Shown here piece after piece: positions 1-14,786 of a DNA stretch of 64,000 nt. Within the stretch, counting starts at the first letter, position 1. Each line of letters begins with the position of its first letter. The stretch is from Balanoglossus misakiensis (Eukaryota; Hemichordata), in assembly GCA_040954595.2 (NCBI GenBank), contig CM082586.2, positions 3,534,001 through 3,598,000 of the forward strand, in the 5' to 3' direction. The notes under the pieces are model-generated. The model was not told the DNA's origin, made no database searches, and saw only the letters and a list, made by a program, of their open reading frames with translations. A program made the translations under genes and the position numbers.

Positions 1-50
<50 letters not shown>
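1..50. repeat. (ATG)n microsatellite
   Basis: The window opens inside a perfect trinucleotide run of ATG that continues to about base 50. A degenerate GTG-rich stretch follows to about base 73. The run begins at or before the window edge. No reading frame around it looks coding. Confidence 0.95.
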
Positions 51-3000
51 AGTGGTGGTGGTTGTGGTGGTGATTTATTTTGCTTCAAGTGTAGTTCTCC
101 GTAGATTGGACATATATCTAAAGTAATATGCAAAAAAAATCCAACAAATCATGAATCCCCGCAAGTGCGTTTGGACTGAGTCATCGGGCATGTTATGTAC
201 GAAACCAGCCTTTGATTTTATCGACAACAAAAACAGCTGAGAGACAAAATAAATCATTATCGGGTAGCGCACACGCACCGTCCTCAAGGCCGCATATTAC
301 TGGAACCAAATTTTTGTGGACTCTCACTTGCTGGCGAGCATTGCGGCGACATTTGACAGGGTATTCACCTCTATACCGACGCGCAGTCATTGTCGGTATA
401 GATGCTTGCGACGCCGGCAGCTGATACTACCGGGCCGTGGTGTAATTAACTTCGACCGAGCCGCACTGATTTATCAGCATAGCAAAGGTTTCAATGTATG
501 CATTGAAAGAAAAATGACAGAATGGAAAAAAAAGCTTTTCAAATATGCCTTCAGGTAAATGATGTTTACACGGAGAATAATGTTTACCCGCAAAAAAGTC
601 AAGCAAATGCGTCAGAACTCGTGATTCAGTCGCAATATTACAAAGGTAGCGAAGTATTCGAAATGCGGCTTATTATATTAGAGAGGTCAGAAAGTCTGTT
701 AAGACGTCACCCAGGCAGCTGAATACACAGCAAGAAGCTACATATTTGTTAGTAAAGATTATCTTACAGCTAGCCATATCAGTTCTGCACAGTAAACACT
801 GATGATGCATAATTCAAGCGTTGAAAAATATTATTTTCTTTTCACTATGATGTGCGTCCCGTTTCCTGTCACAGCGCGTCGCGTACCCGGGGACTTTGGA
901 GCAGCATAGCCGTGTAGCTGAGTTTGCAAAACGGGTAAACAAGAAACAGATGAAACATTGAGAGACAAAATAACACCAAAAGTGGTGACAAAAGTGAAGA
1001 ACACGACTTTTTGCAGCCTCGAAAACATGCACTGACGTTACGGTCACTGGTACTTAGAATTTCTTGTGTTCGATATCTGTACTGTGATATTGTGTGTGGA
1101 AGTGGTTTTCTATAATACGCACAACGCATGCGCCTTTGTCACGACTGGCCAAGGCATTTACAACGTGACACACAATCATTGTCTCGGGACCATATCTACG
1201 TGCCAATTTCGGCGTGCGACGAAACATTGCGTCAGGCTGGCTTTCATATAAAGGAGGAATCAAAGATGGGCGTGAGGTCACCGGCCGTGATTATGCCTCC
1301 GACTAAAAGAGGAATAAAGGAGGTATATACGAGATTCGCAAACGAGCTCATGCCTATTGTTATTGCGGGTGATGATGTCATGTTGTCTGCGTGACTCAGT
1401 GACCGAGAGAGAAAGTACGAATGCCGTTTAAAGATGGCCTTAGTGAAAAAGTACATGAAACGTGCGAGAAATCCTAGATTATGAAAATAAAATAAATTCA
1501 ACGAAAGCACTATTGTAATTTGCAGTCTGCAGACAGGTTATTGACAGGGATTTGGTGTCAGATGATTTTGGCATCTAATTTATTTTTCTGTGTCTGGATT
1601 ACAATTTGAGCGGAAAACAAAAAGACAATAGCGTCCTTTAAATCATTCCGCAATCTTGGACAATCATGAGATCAACGACCGGCATTTACAGAACCGACGT
1701 GGCAGTTTCATCAGAACCGTCGCACGGGCGACGACCTTCGTGGCGGCTGATATCCGAGCACATGCCTACTTGTTGATGTTTTTTGTGTGCGATTGTCTGC
1801 GGGGTTTTAATTGATCATGTAATATGATGTGTGTAATACTAGCTTCTAAATGCGGTAATCTTAGATTGTACACAATGCGTCCAAGACTGACAAACTCTCG
1901 CCTTATCACGTATCCCTACAGGTTACCCAGGCCTACTTAAATGTATTTCGCCGATGACCGCGCCCGGATGACCGCCATGGTCATTTAGCGTGTTTAGGCG
2001 AGCAGAATAACATTGATTTCCCATCGCAAGAAATAAAACTAACCAAATAATTCAACCGTCAATATTTCGTCTGTTGTGCGTGTGTTTACCGGTGGGAAAC
2101 ATATTCCCTCGCTTGGTTCGGTTGTGTTTGCAGGGACCAGTTGCCCTAGGCATTGAAAAAAATATATCCCCTCACTGAATGAATAATTGAGTTGCCGACC
2201 GTGGTGAAAACAACAACAACATATCACGGGCCTGTTAAAACAAGAAAAACCCCGATCGATAACACGATTCCACAACAAACAATATTAAAATCGAAGGTTT
2301 CCGGTGAACGCCCGATCCGTGACCTCACAGCGACCCCACACTGGCACTGAACCTTTCCAATTATGGGGCCATCTAATGCAAAGCTAGGGAGTTATTAAAC
2401 GTTTAACTATAACACGTGCCCCCTAGCTTGTAAGTGAGTTCTCGAGATGAGAAAACCATCACATGCATTAGGAAGAGAATTAGGACTAAACACTGCTATT
2501 TTAAATACATGTACTCCCCCCCTAATTCTGGAATGTCTAAGCATAGACCTTGGGTCTGTGGTCTAAGACAAAGCATGCTGATTTCAACAATGGCTATTGT
2601 TTTCATTCACGCTGACGCGACCACCTGTAAGAAGAGTAACAGATTGACTATTCAGCGACTGGCGATTACACACGGCCAGTGTGTATCACTCTTTAATTAT
2701 TTCCTTGTCCAATCAGTACATATAATCTCATCGTCTGTAATAAAACTGTTTTAATTTTGGGGAACAACACATCACACCGATACAACACGCAACTACAAAT
2801 GCGTTGTCGCGTGCATAAATTGTACACAGCCGATGAAGGTCGTCATGACACGCCAATATTTTTTTTAATTTATCACACGCGATATTTTACTCACGTAGGT
2901 ACAGGTGTACATTTTACCGGCCTCAATAACTATGAACAACGACATCTGTTTTTTTATTGTCTGATTACGGGCAGATCAGGAAAATTGTATTTTCATTAAA

Positions 3001-6000
3001 AAAATGTTCTTTTACGTTTTTGATAAACACTTTTGACAACCAAAGAGACCCAGTTGATTGATAATCGCTTTGTTGCGAAAACACCTAATTTTAGTTTCCG
3101 GACTCGGGTGTTATTTTCATTTTCTATTGTAATATGACACATATATGCGGAAAGCGCGATCGAGGTTCAGCTTAGGAAAAAACCTTTGTTGTAAAATCTC
3201 GGAAATATTAGTCGGCGTCCCCGTTTCCTTTCGCAGGCGTCACCCCTGGCACGTAAGCCATCGGCGGTGTCATAAGCCTATACATGTATTCTATGTATAT
3301 TGTTTTTTTGCGTGTGTGTGTTTTTAAATTGTTTTGAGTACTGTGCAGTTCCGCAGACGTAATAAAATGACAGAAATGGTGCGCTGCCAAAATGTACTGG
3401 TATACATTGTCCCGTGCTAGCTCACCAGTGGCGTCTGCCCGACCACGCGGTACCGGTATAGGCTGGCGCATGCAATCTGCTGTTTCGTTGAAAATTTAAA
3501 GTAAAACCATAGAATCACAATATGGTTCACTATCCATAGCGTCCTTTGTTTAAACGGATAAACACATTTAGGCGTTTAATCGACCAGACGCGCCAGGTTG
3601 CCCATTTCTCACCATAAACATGTTACCACTCCGGCCAATAGTGGCCAGGGCGAGGGATGCACGCGGTTCAAGGTCGACGCGCTTCTGAAGCCAATCAGGT
3701 GCCTCCTGCATTGTTCTGGCAACGCGTTAATTGGCATTTTCCACGCGAGACCAAGGCCACACGGCAGGCAGTAATCCCAGCTTCAACTTTTATTGTTTTC
3801 GAGGCTTGTTTTTCCCCAAATGTTTTCTCAGGCAAAACAATGCGTGGGTCGAATCTGCATTGTTGCGAGTTCGCCTGGCCTCTCGTCCGCCCCAGCATGG
3901 TCACACTCCACACAATGCACGTGACCGTGGCCCTAGTCAGATAAACGTTAACTCTTCGTTGATTTACCTATTATCTCGAATTTCTTTTTGCAAATGTCTA
4001 ATGTCGTGAATATCAAATTTTGTGGAAGTGTTGTACATAGAAAAGCGGCCAACTCCGCCTCATCACATAGTATGCCACACAAGAATTTAGAATACAAACA
4101 GTTTTGTTTTCGATCTATTGGCTCCGCGCCCACAGCCATAAAGCCATACAAGTCATATGTACTTCTATTTAGACGTGAACTTCCGAAATAATATTCTAGG
4201 CGAAATAATGAGCTAATGTCCAAATAACTCGACGCTTCCTGTTTGCGGTCATGTGCGAAAACTCTATGACATTGCCTGAAAACAACTACTGCTCCGACCC
4301 CATAGGCAGGCAATGCACCAATCACCGACCGTGAATATAAGTGACCACCTGTTACGCTAATTATTAATCCACGCATTCAAGAGCTTTGCCACCCCCTTTT
4401 CGCACATGGAGGGATAACAGATTTTACCAAAAACATGTTAGCAAAATGAGTAAAAAAAGTCGATGTATCACAGAAAAATATGAATATCTGGAGAAGCTGG
4501 CGAACACACAGCGAGGCCACAAGTTCAACAGCGATACACAGTAACCCATACACCTGTTCCAAATAAAACACATTGAACTATCTTTGTATATGCCAACTTT
4601 TAAAACTTGTCGCGCGACAGCTTGCCTGCCACGATGCGGCTGATCGATTTATCGGCACAGAAATCGGGGCCAGCAGTAAACACACAATTTAATAGAACCA
4701 TTTGGGTCAGCAAGTCAGTGCACTGTGCCCTGCTCATTGAGATGTTTAAATATAGTAAACCGAGATCAGCTCGAAACCAATCGGCGAAAGCAATATGGGC
4801 GCCGCCGTGTGTATTTTGGGAGCCGTCGTGTACTGGGACAAATTTTTGCACCGAAGCGAAGTGAAATTCAGAGTACTGATGATAACGTTCAGATCGTCAG
4901 ATCGCTTCATTATGTGAGGATTTTAAAGCACTGCATGTAAAACCCAACCCTTTCCGTACTGTTAAAGATAGAGTTCTCACAAGAGCACGTATCTGTAAAC
5001 ACCGACTAATTTTACTCTGCAAGAAACCCGAGCAATTTTACAAAAAATCATGCGCGGCTATTTTTGTGTTTATATGATTCTGTCTCTGTTATCACTTATA
5101 TACGTTCATTGACGTCACTTTGCCGAGATTTCACGTCATGGTGACGTCCGTTCTCTGTTATTGATCAGTGGACTTTTAACCTAAACTTCTGTTTGTTAAG
5201 ACACGGTGCTGCATGCTACGTGTACATCAGGATAACAGAGTATTGTTATGAGTTGTTTAGAAATTATTTTGCAAGAAAATTAAGGATGGAATCAAAGTTT
5301 TGCATGCCTATAGAACGGTTAAAACAAAATGACGAAATGGAAAGACGCAGCGACGCGCATTTGGAATTTTGACGACGATCATAACAACCAACAGCTCAAC
5401 CGAACGTTGGCGTGGAATCCGGATATTTATATGAATATGTCACACCGATGTTTCCAACATTCGCTCATTTCCTCTGACTTTTAAAACATCCTCCTTTGCC
5501 AGCTTTTTTTCTTTCATCTGGCTCTGTTGGGTACCCGCTTGGGTGGTAAATAGGTGTCGTCATAGCTTCGTCGGAGTGACTGTTTCGTTGATTGCTAGAA
5601 CTATGGATCCATCGCTCGCTCTTGTTGTCTCATTCGTGTTGTTTCTGTCTTTCAGGTGATGATGACGTACACTGCCTTCGACAATCTGCTGGTAGCGTGA
5701 CAAATCATCGACGCTCAAGCCAGCGCATGAAAGACAGGGTTACCACCAGAACTTGAACCAGTAGATCTACAGTATCAGTTTTAATAGTTGACCGACTATC
5801 TGTTTGTGCTATCTGTCTCTCCCTCTTCCTCTGACACCACGTGCTCCCTCGTGTGTGTATCTATACGTCACTCTGCAGCAGTTTCACCACAAAAGAATGA
5901 AATGCGAAAACTACCGGTGATGACAATACATTGTTGATTGACGAGACGACGACGTGGTATAATATTTATCAAAATGTTTTTAAGCATCTCGATATTCTAA

Positions 6001-6859
6001 GGACACTAACATACTTCTCTTCATGATCACTTGTCCGCAACTCGTGTGCTCCGGACCGTAACGCGACGACGATCGACCGGCCTTGCGCCTTGAACACGTG
6101 ACCGCCAGGCCTGTAGGGGCGTGGCAACGGGCTGGTGGCAGAACCAGAAAGAGGTGCCGGCGGCTGTGACGTCGTACTTATTATTGACGGAGTTGAAGGA
6201 TGCGTGAAAAGCGCCTAAGGATAGTCCAAGTCCATCAACCGCAGCACCGCCCCGGTTCCCTCAAAACAGCACAAATAGAATTGGCCTGAACCTTGACAAT
6301 GAATGTTATTTCTACGCCAGGCTGTTCTGACTCGCTTTCACTTATACAGTTCGGGTACTGGGAGCTGTGTGCATGGTAGACGTTCACCGTGTCACGTACT
6401 CCGCACGCCGGCGCTGCAACGAAAACAAGCCGCAAATCGGGCCAAATATTTGACGTGGCCTTGCCCCTAATTTTTAGCCCCACGAGACTAATGAGACGGC
6501 AAATTTCTGCAATTTTACTTTGTGGAAATAGAAACATTACCATTATTCCAAAGGGGTTCAGTTTATTTCTGTTTTCAAAAAGCAATATGGCACAAAGCAC
6601 ATAGTTCAGTTATTATTCCAATCCAGAGGAAAAGACTTTTGAATGAAACTGGAAACTGGACACGGTTTTGGAGAGTGGCTGAAATACGTAAACACAATCG
6701 TAGAGGAAAAAGTTCTTGTTGCTGTAGTACACTGTTGCCTTGGTGATAAGTAGTTACTTGGGTTATCCGTAAAGGTGTTGACAGTTGTGTGAACATGTGA
6801 ATACGTCGGCGGTCTTTCGAGTGGAATGCCGATACAGAGGGCGAGGAATTCCTAGCGAA

Positions 6860-6908
6860 AGAGGGAGGGGGGAGAGAGAGCGAGAGAGAGAAAATGAGAG
6901 AGAGAAAC
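6860..6908. repeat. GA-rich low-complexity tract
   Basis: This is an imperfect (GA)n / G-rich purine tract on the + strand, interrupted by AAAATG. It is simple sequence with no coding potential. Confidence 0.85.
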
Positions 6909-9345
6909 AGTGCTTAGCGTGCGCGCATTCTATGCATGCGCAATAAAGCAGACATGAGCAAAATGCTTGTACACGCATCTCCGAATTTTAGGCCACTACC
7001 AATGCTGGTGACCTCGGGGTCGTTGGCCAGGATAGGTCAAGGCCAAATCTGTCAATCATTCCAGACTGATGTTGTTTTCCAGGTATCAACGGACGCGTCG
7101 TGTGCGTTACCCGACCCAGCCGTGCGATATCGAATAACAGGTCCTCGTTAATCAGCAACGTGGTATCACGTGACCTGTTTCACGGGGCTGGTTTTGGTCA
7201 ACAACCGGGACTGTTGTCTGACGATATTTAATAAATGAAAGCGATCCCTAGCCCCCGACTCTTCGCGTGGTATTTGTCCCTTCGATTAATTGGTTGGCCT
7301 TGGGATAGAAAAGGACTTCGGAACAAAATGCAAACTAAACAACAAGATAACTTAAACAGAAAGGGGTCACACGGAAAAGGGAAATTAAAAACACCAACGA
7401 GGGAAACAATATTACACCTGACAAAATAGCCTGGGAAATTGTCGAACGATGTGCCAAAATGCTTGAATTCCACGACTCTCAAAGCAGAATCTTAGTTCTC
7501 CAGTAGAACCCAAGTTTCTCTCTATAGGGCGCATTGTTCTTCTACCAGCTCTGAATTGACCCACCTCTGCTCTGTGCTACTACCAGTAACATTCGTGCAA
7601 TAAAATATCCAACTGTTCCAGGGCACAACTTTTTTTTATTTCTGAAGCAATGGCTCTCGAAATCACCTCCTTCCAGGAGAAAAAGAGACCAAAACTGGGG
7701 ACTTCTGGAGCCATGTTGGATCGGATTGCAAACACATATCATGTGACAATAGACAAAGCAAGGAAGAGACATTTCAGATTTGGGGTGTATAGGGGAGAGG
7801 GTGCCTGATTTGCCTGATTTTTGTTTTGGAAAACCGTCCACCCTAGATATCAAAGTATTCTCCACTGCTGATTGACTGATTGCGAAGACTAGCCAGTTCA
7901 ATAAACTCCCCCCATTGATTTCAGACAATATAGTAAAAGCAACGCCGACAGGGCGAGAAATGCAACATTTTCTTTCATAAGCTAGGCTCGTTAACGCTGT
8001 CATTAGACTATCAACGGCTGCAATCGAGGGGAATTGATGTGTTGGTTCAAATATGTGTCAATACTTTGTTTGTTCTCAAGGTCATCTGTGCCAATAGTCA
8101 TCGCAAATTTGCGTCATGTTGGTACTAATTTATGCACCGTCACACATCCCATCCCTAACAAAAGACGAGCGTATGTTATGTCAGTGTCAACGACAAGGTG
8201 CGCAGAATAGAACCAGACTCGCAGTTGATTGACAGGGCGTGACGTCACACACCGTTCTCTGCTAGTCAACCAGCGTTCCAATCTACATGTATTCGATTTG
8301 AACGTGTGTATCTGAACAAAGTATTAAGCTTGCTTCTAACACGAGGTGTACAGGGAGATAAACAATATTTCACGATAACGTATAAAAAGACGTTTTAAGT
8401 TCTTGTTACGGTGTTCAGCCCCTGATGTACAGTGCACATTTTTTCTCCGCAAAGCTAAAATCTGTTAGTACACATGTTCATGTACTTTATGCAGAGTGTC
8501 GAGTCTAAATAAATCTTTGTAACACCTTATGTACACATACCTCAATTATGAGTGCCATGTATTTATTTCAAGTAGAGCATCAGTATGTATAAAAAAAACA
8601 AAAAAACAAAACAACAACACGTGATTTCAGCAGCCTTCGGTTGGATTATAACAGAAAAGACGTTTTTTCGGTCTGTTTTAAAAACTGACGAGGCAGAAAA
8701 AAGAAAACATTGATAATGACAAGGCGCGCCCCGTGCAAATATTGTTATAACCTCGTTCATATGAGAAATAATACTCTATAATCAACAACAAACCTCAATA
8801 AAAATCATCGCCATTAATTTTCCCCGTTCGCCTTGAATTTGCCAGGTTCGTTATTGCTGATGACAAGTGTATACAAGCCATAAATTGGCAGGGCCCATCT
8901 GGTATTGCAGAACAACGAAACAGATACCCTACTTCCAATCTCAATAAAAATCGCCAAAGGCTTTCATCACTGCCCAACATGTCTGGTTATGACAAATCAT
9001 ATTTTTTCTCAACAACGGAAAAGAAAATTGCCTTATAATCAAATTTCTTCTATCCATCTCTGGGTGAATGCCCCTGGGTTACTGTGTAAAGCTGCATTGT
9101 CTCATAATCGGTCGTCGCTTATGCTTGGAACAGTTTCTTATTTCTAGGAAGGCAGACAGATTATCCTTAAATCGGAACCCCTATAGCAGCAATAATCTAC
9201 AGAAGCTAACATGTCCAACGGACACAGAGAATCGGTTCTCACGCTATAACAAACGTAGACCAATATGCTATGATATGATCAGATATGACTGACAAGATAT
9301 GATATGATCTGATTATACACATATATTATATGCCCTCTCTATGTT

Positions 9346-9346
9346 C

Positions 9347-9395
<49 letters not shown>

Positions 9396-9396
9396 G
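9346..9396. repeat. (TCTG)n / (TC)n compound microsatellite
   Basis: TCTG tetranucleotides run into TC dinucleotides. The immediately upstream bases (about 9268-9312) are a degenerate GATATGATCTGAT-type repeat. Confidence 0.9.
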
Positions 9397-12300
9397 TACG
9401 AAGGCAAATTATTTGATAATTAAACATTTATAAAAGAAAAGATTCGCCTTATCAACTTTTCGATTATACTGTTCGGAGCCTAACTTGTTTTCGTTGAAGT
9501 TAAGTGGCAGTTAAATTATTAGCATGATAATAAGCCTGTCTCTATCTTCCTCTATTGTACGTCTCGGGGCGATACAGCTATACACATCTTGGTGTTTTCA
9601 TTTCCAAGCTTGTATCCATTCAATTTAAGGTTCTGAACACCGATTCATCTGTATAACGCTGTGTATACACTGGGAGAGCAAATGTATTGAGCTGCGCCGG
9701 CTCAATAGTCCAAGGATGAAAAAATGCAATTCAAATCCTCGGTGACGGTGAAAAGAACAAAGGAAGGCGGCAGCTCTGATCGTTTCGCCCGGGTACCGAC
9801 CTCTCCATCTCCCGCAAGCGTCGCCCATGGCAGGTCGGATCGAGAAAAAAAATGCTCCATCTTTCATATTGACATTATTGATGTATCAATCGAAGATTCG
9901 CTATTAATGGCCTTATACAATTTGCCTGTAAACGATTATTGCGCGAGCGTTCACTTTGACTTGACCTTGGCAGTGTAATTATTTGCATATCGGTTCAATG
10001 AACTCGCCACCACGGAGAGGGCAGCGCAGACCCGGCAATATCTATAGGAGGATGAACACCGTATTTAATTATTGATGGCAGAAGAGTGCCTCCAAGAAAT
10101 TTTCGCAACTTTTATCGTTAGTGGACACTTTAATCGGCGAGAAGTAGTTCTGATGTGTCCGACCAAATGAGTCTAGAATCGTCGAGTTTACGTGACATTA
10201 AACTTGACAAGGTCGCATCTGATCGAAGTCGGGGAACGACAAATAATCATTCCAGAACCTTTTTTGCGATATAAAAGGAAATGTGAAATTGCGCAGCGTT
10301 GATACGAATTAACGATGATGAAAAAATCTGGTCGTAGTTATTGCTAGAGTCCGCGACAAAAGCCGGTCGAAATTAGCCAAGATTATTATAACACAAGCAT
10401 ACTGTTTAATAGCGAGTCTATTAAAACGAGGCTTGCGGTCTCCCGGTGAACGGCAGCTTGTGTTCTCGATGACGCATGCTTTGTATTCTGCGAAACGCGT
10501 ATCTGTGTCGCGCCGACCGCCGGTAAGAAGTATAGTCGGTCATGTTTCATGGGTTTCCGGTGCTTCTGTCGGTTTATCTCGTTTTACATCATCGGCTACT
10601 CTACCCAGGTGATAAAATGGCTGTAGCATGTACGGAACACGAATTAAAGAAGTCACAATCACTTAAATTGAGAAGGTGTGTTTTGATGGACATCCATTTG
10701 GAAAGAGGGAGATTTATTGCTTGTTTTTAGCGATAAAAAGAACAAGCTACGGAGAAGGGTTTTACGTTCAACTACCAACACTGATTGAAAACTCCGTAAG
10801 GGAGCAGCCTTTATACCACAAGTGGGAGGGGCAAGACCGTTTTGCTTTGTCTCTGGCTCAATCAACAAAGCATGGTCGTGATTCAACACGCCTCTTCTCT
10901 TTTTATATGCACACCGCCTTTTTCGCTTTCATGGCTCAGGACTATTATTGTTAAACAGCGGGTCCATGGCGCGTCGACAACCTTCCAAGCAGATGCAGCA
11001 GGGGTGATAATGGAAGTGTTATAAATAGAACTGAACGCGTAAAAGGCCATCACAAAAGCGTTCCTGTACACGATCACGATGGCGACCGAACGAATGTTAT
11101 CAGGATAATGGTTTTCCTTATGAAATCTAAAAAGAATAGCCGGCCGGGTAAACACGGCCACTCCAGAAATTGACCGCAGGGAGAATAAAAACACGCTGAG
11201 CGACATTCTTTAGGGCCGAACCAGCTAATATGAGGGTGTGTGCTCAGCAGAGAATCAATTATTGAACCACTATGATGACAATTTCCCCCAGAAGCTCGAA
11301 CGAACGTATTACAAGCAGGCGCGAGTCAGAAAACCTTCTTAATATTTATTTCCACCGAGTAATCCGACCCGATATGTAGGATTAATTATGAAACAATTTC
11401 TGAAAGCAGGTTGCTTATCGGCTTTCTCTGATTGCAAAATGTTTTCAGATAAGGCTAATAAATATTTCAAAGGAAAATAATCGTCTCACGGTGCAAAAGT
11501 TCAATGTCAACTTGAACTGATGCGGCAACCAGGGATTGAGAACCGCATCTTTGAAGGATAATTGATTACAAATCTCGCCATAGGCGACAGCTCCGAAGAC
11601 CATTGAAACCAACAATATGTGCCAAGAAAAGTTGGTCGAGCGCATAACAGCTAATAATTTAAACCTCCCCGGTAGCAAACTTTTGTCCTGCTGTACATAA
11701 AAGCAAATGTTCTCTTTCACACTTGACCAGCAAAGTTTTTCTCTCTCTAAAATCCTCCACTCACTCCCCGAATATCAAATGGTCCGCCCCTTTGATATCT
11801 TTACCACATGCGGTCAATAAAACCGCTTAATTGACACCGGGTTTGGCACCCCCGGTCGCCGCCTGAAATCGTGGCTTACGTGCAGCTACGTTGTTGCTTC
11901 ATGGATACGTTGACTTTAACATTGACACGTACGTATACGCAACGAGATGAATTATGGGACATTTGAGCCAAGGCTAACTTGCTCTATTTTTGATTAGCAT
12001 ACAGTTGGTATATAATGCTAGCAGGAGTGCATCCACCCCAGGTTCTTATTTAGGTCAGCTAAGTATCGATTAGCCCTATCGGCATGGCACATTCGGACGA
12101 TGCGAACCGGCCGGCTGTATCTGTGTATGATGTACTGGAGGTGGCGTGACAGCGCACGTAGACAGCAAACCAATCCCAGGCCCCGACACGTCAACAACAC
12201 ATTTTCCGATTCTCCATATTAATAATCTATGCGTGCACACGTGACCGTGATCCGGTTAGCAACCTGTCTTTAGCAATCGCAAGTGGGAAAAACGCCGATT

Positions 12301-14608
12301 CCGGGATCGGTATTTTATGGACACATAGTCCGTCCCTGTGGCTTGAGGAGGCTCTTACCATTAGGGCCTGGTACGAGCGGATGGAGAGACCTTGTTGCCA
12401 GGGAGACCAGGGAGGAATCGAGTCAGCAAAACCACACAGCTAATATAAGCCTAATAAACAGCATTTACTCAGCATGACAGACTATTATTAGTAAACAGAA
12501 CCGATAAATCGGCTTGATTTTATTTTTCCCTTTCCTTCGATGGAAGTTTAACCAAGTTCCAGGCCGTGGTACAACCGAGGTCCCTTATGAACAAACAACT
12601 CACGTATTCCCTACAATGCCAAGCCCTCCTCCATCTCATCCATTTGCACCCCAAAATCATCTTTTTATTGAACCCGAGCACGATTCCATGCGCAGTAAAC
12701 ACCGGTATTATGCCGGTTTTAAGGTTAAACGGTGTCACACCAAACGCCTTGGCGACATCTGCTTACACTGCGCCCATCCAACTCTCCAGGGTCTTTGCCT
12801 AGATTAACCTTGTAAAAATGACACTAGCAATTGTGATGTGTTTTTTTTTCTGGGCCCGGGTCTAAAGCGATCCGGTGCAGCGAGAAATGATTTGTCCGAT
12901 TTTCATCGCGCAAATGTTATGTATTTGTGCCGGCTCGACTCGTGCATGCGTAGGGCAGGTCCTCGACTCCACTGTTATGATGTTTACGTGCATGTCCTTC
13001 GGTTGACCCCACCGAGGCATTCAATATGGATTACTGAGAACTGTTATCGTAATATTTCTATTGGTGCCCGGCATCAACCCTATGAAATACCGCACACAAT
13101 AACAAGTGATTCAACAGTGCAATTCTAAGCGGAGCGCCCTGACCCGGGGCATGTCCTCGGGGCCAACACGGCCTGCCAGGGTAACTCGCATGGAATAACT
13201 ACCGCATTTATGCCCAAAGCTGGAAAACTGGCGCCGCGCAGCTGGATATTCCTTCAACCCAAGTTTAAAGGGGAGGGTCGTCTGGACTGCGCGTGTGCGA
13301 CTTTTCTGTTTATAAGCACATCCCGCATACAAGTTATATCAAAGTAAATGGGAAATGTACTACAAAGTAACAACTATATTGTTGCAATGATGTACATTTT
13401 AATTAGCAGGTACACTGTGCGCCTACTTTGACTTGCTACCAACATATGGGACCCCGCATACCCGCAGACCTGCGCAAAAGGAACGACCCCCGCCCTTTAA
13501 ACCTCAGTTCGTCCAACGTTCACTTTAACCACAGGCTATTTCCCCCCAATCTATTAAAAAGGATGGCCGCATTGTAAAATAAAATACGCAAAACCATCTA
13601 CGCATGGATGCGCTATACATTCAAAGTTGCCACATATCCAATCTTTTCAATAAACAAACAAAACTTTCACCATAAAAAAATCAGAATGCTTTCAGGAATT
13701 AAATCTTTTATGGTTGTTCTAGGTTATTAATCAGCTATCGACTTCAGCTACGTGATGTTGTACACACAAACCTATGATGGAAAAAAGCAATTGATATTTC
13801 GACTTTCCCCATTTCCTGACATTAATGTCTGAATGCACCCGTCGCCATGTGCGGTTTTGCGACAGTCTGAAGATTTCGCGATATTCTAAGTTGTTTTTGC
13901 GATATTACTCATAGAAGGGAAACTTTTTTGGTGTTCGATTCAATTTCGCCAGCGCGCGCTGTACGCGTAATACCAGTAGTTACTTCCGAGAGGACATTGA
14001 AATATGGACGCGCGCGCGCAGAGCATGTCTGTTTCCATAGGAAAGTGCGGGCAACATCTTCCGGCGTTTGTTATGCCAAACACGTAGAAAGCGCTCGCTT
14101 TGTAAACAAGGTCGTTAATAATCCGAATCTATAATTATAGAATTTCCCCGTACTCAAAATATGAACGTCCTGGTCATTTATAGAAAATATCTGAAACACA
14201 CCTGGTTTGTCACGTTTTCACGCGTATTGACCAAGATACAAGTATAATTTAACGTTCGATATACATGGATATTCATTGGTACTACTTTATTTCGAACTAT
14301 CAAAATACTTGTCCATATAGATGATATACACGTGATGGAGCCTTCAAGTATTTGTTCATTTAAAGTCATTAGCATCTCTTACTCAAACTGAATTATATTC
14401 AATATTTTCCTCGGACGTAGTATAAGTGAAGGTTTATAGCGACTATCTTCGGAAGTCTGGCTATTTAGGCCTAAGCCTACGCGACTTTCCTGTACAAACA
14501 ATCCGTTTTATCTCGAAATGTTCTACTACGTGTGGCGACTGAAAATTGGGGCAAAATTTGAGTTAGTTCCGAGAACGCCTGGATTTGTGATAACCATGAG
14601 TCATTTTC

Positions 14609-14613
<5 letters not shown>

Positions 14614-14651
<38 letters not shown>

Positions 14652-14666
14652 GGAGAGAGAGGGGGG
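14614..14666. repeat. (GA)n-(G)n microsatellite upstream of the CULT gene start
   Basis: A GA dinucleotide run passes into a run of 13 G and then mixed GA/G. It lies about 120 bp upstream of the start codon of the CULT-domain gene, so it falls in that gene's promoter or 5' UTR. Long polypurine tracts can adopt triplex structure; that is a possibility only. Confidence 0.9.
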
Positions 14667-14786
14667 ATTGTTCGCAACACCTGGCCGTATGTATAGTAGG
14701 CCTAAACAAACTTGTATAAAAGTTGTAGTTTCTGAAAAAGGGAGCCCTCTGGTGTTGGTCAGTAGATACCAAAATATAAGAACAAA

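Larger units (their letters stand above)
74..14613. other. Long gene-free stretch upstream of the CULT gene
   Basis: I see no exon that resembles a known protein family, no tRNA or rRNA gene, and no recognisable transposase or reverse transcriptase here. All open frames are short or lack any familiar motif. Visible items are simple repeats (listed separately), full CRE-like octamers TGACGTCA at 5110 and 8240, and an octamer-type ATTTGCAT at about 9980. Patches rich in TAATTA-like homeodomain cores occur around 9.9-12.5 kb. It may be regulatory DNA of the downstream gene or of a neighbour outside the window. Nothing in the sequence alone proves that. Confidence 0.5.

Noticed and set aside
3948-4376. 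142-codon open frame on -
   Set aside because: No recognisable motif and no conserved pattern of residues; not supportable as a gene.
7542-8003. 153-codon open frame on -
   Set aside because: No family resemblance and no promoter or poly(A) arrangement. Consistent with chance over a long gene-free region.
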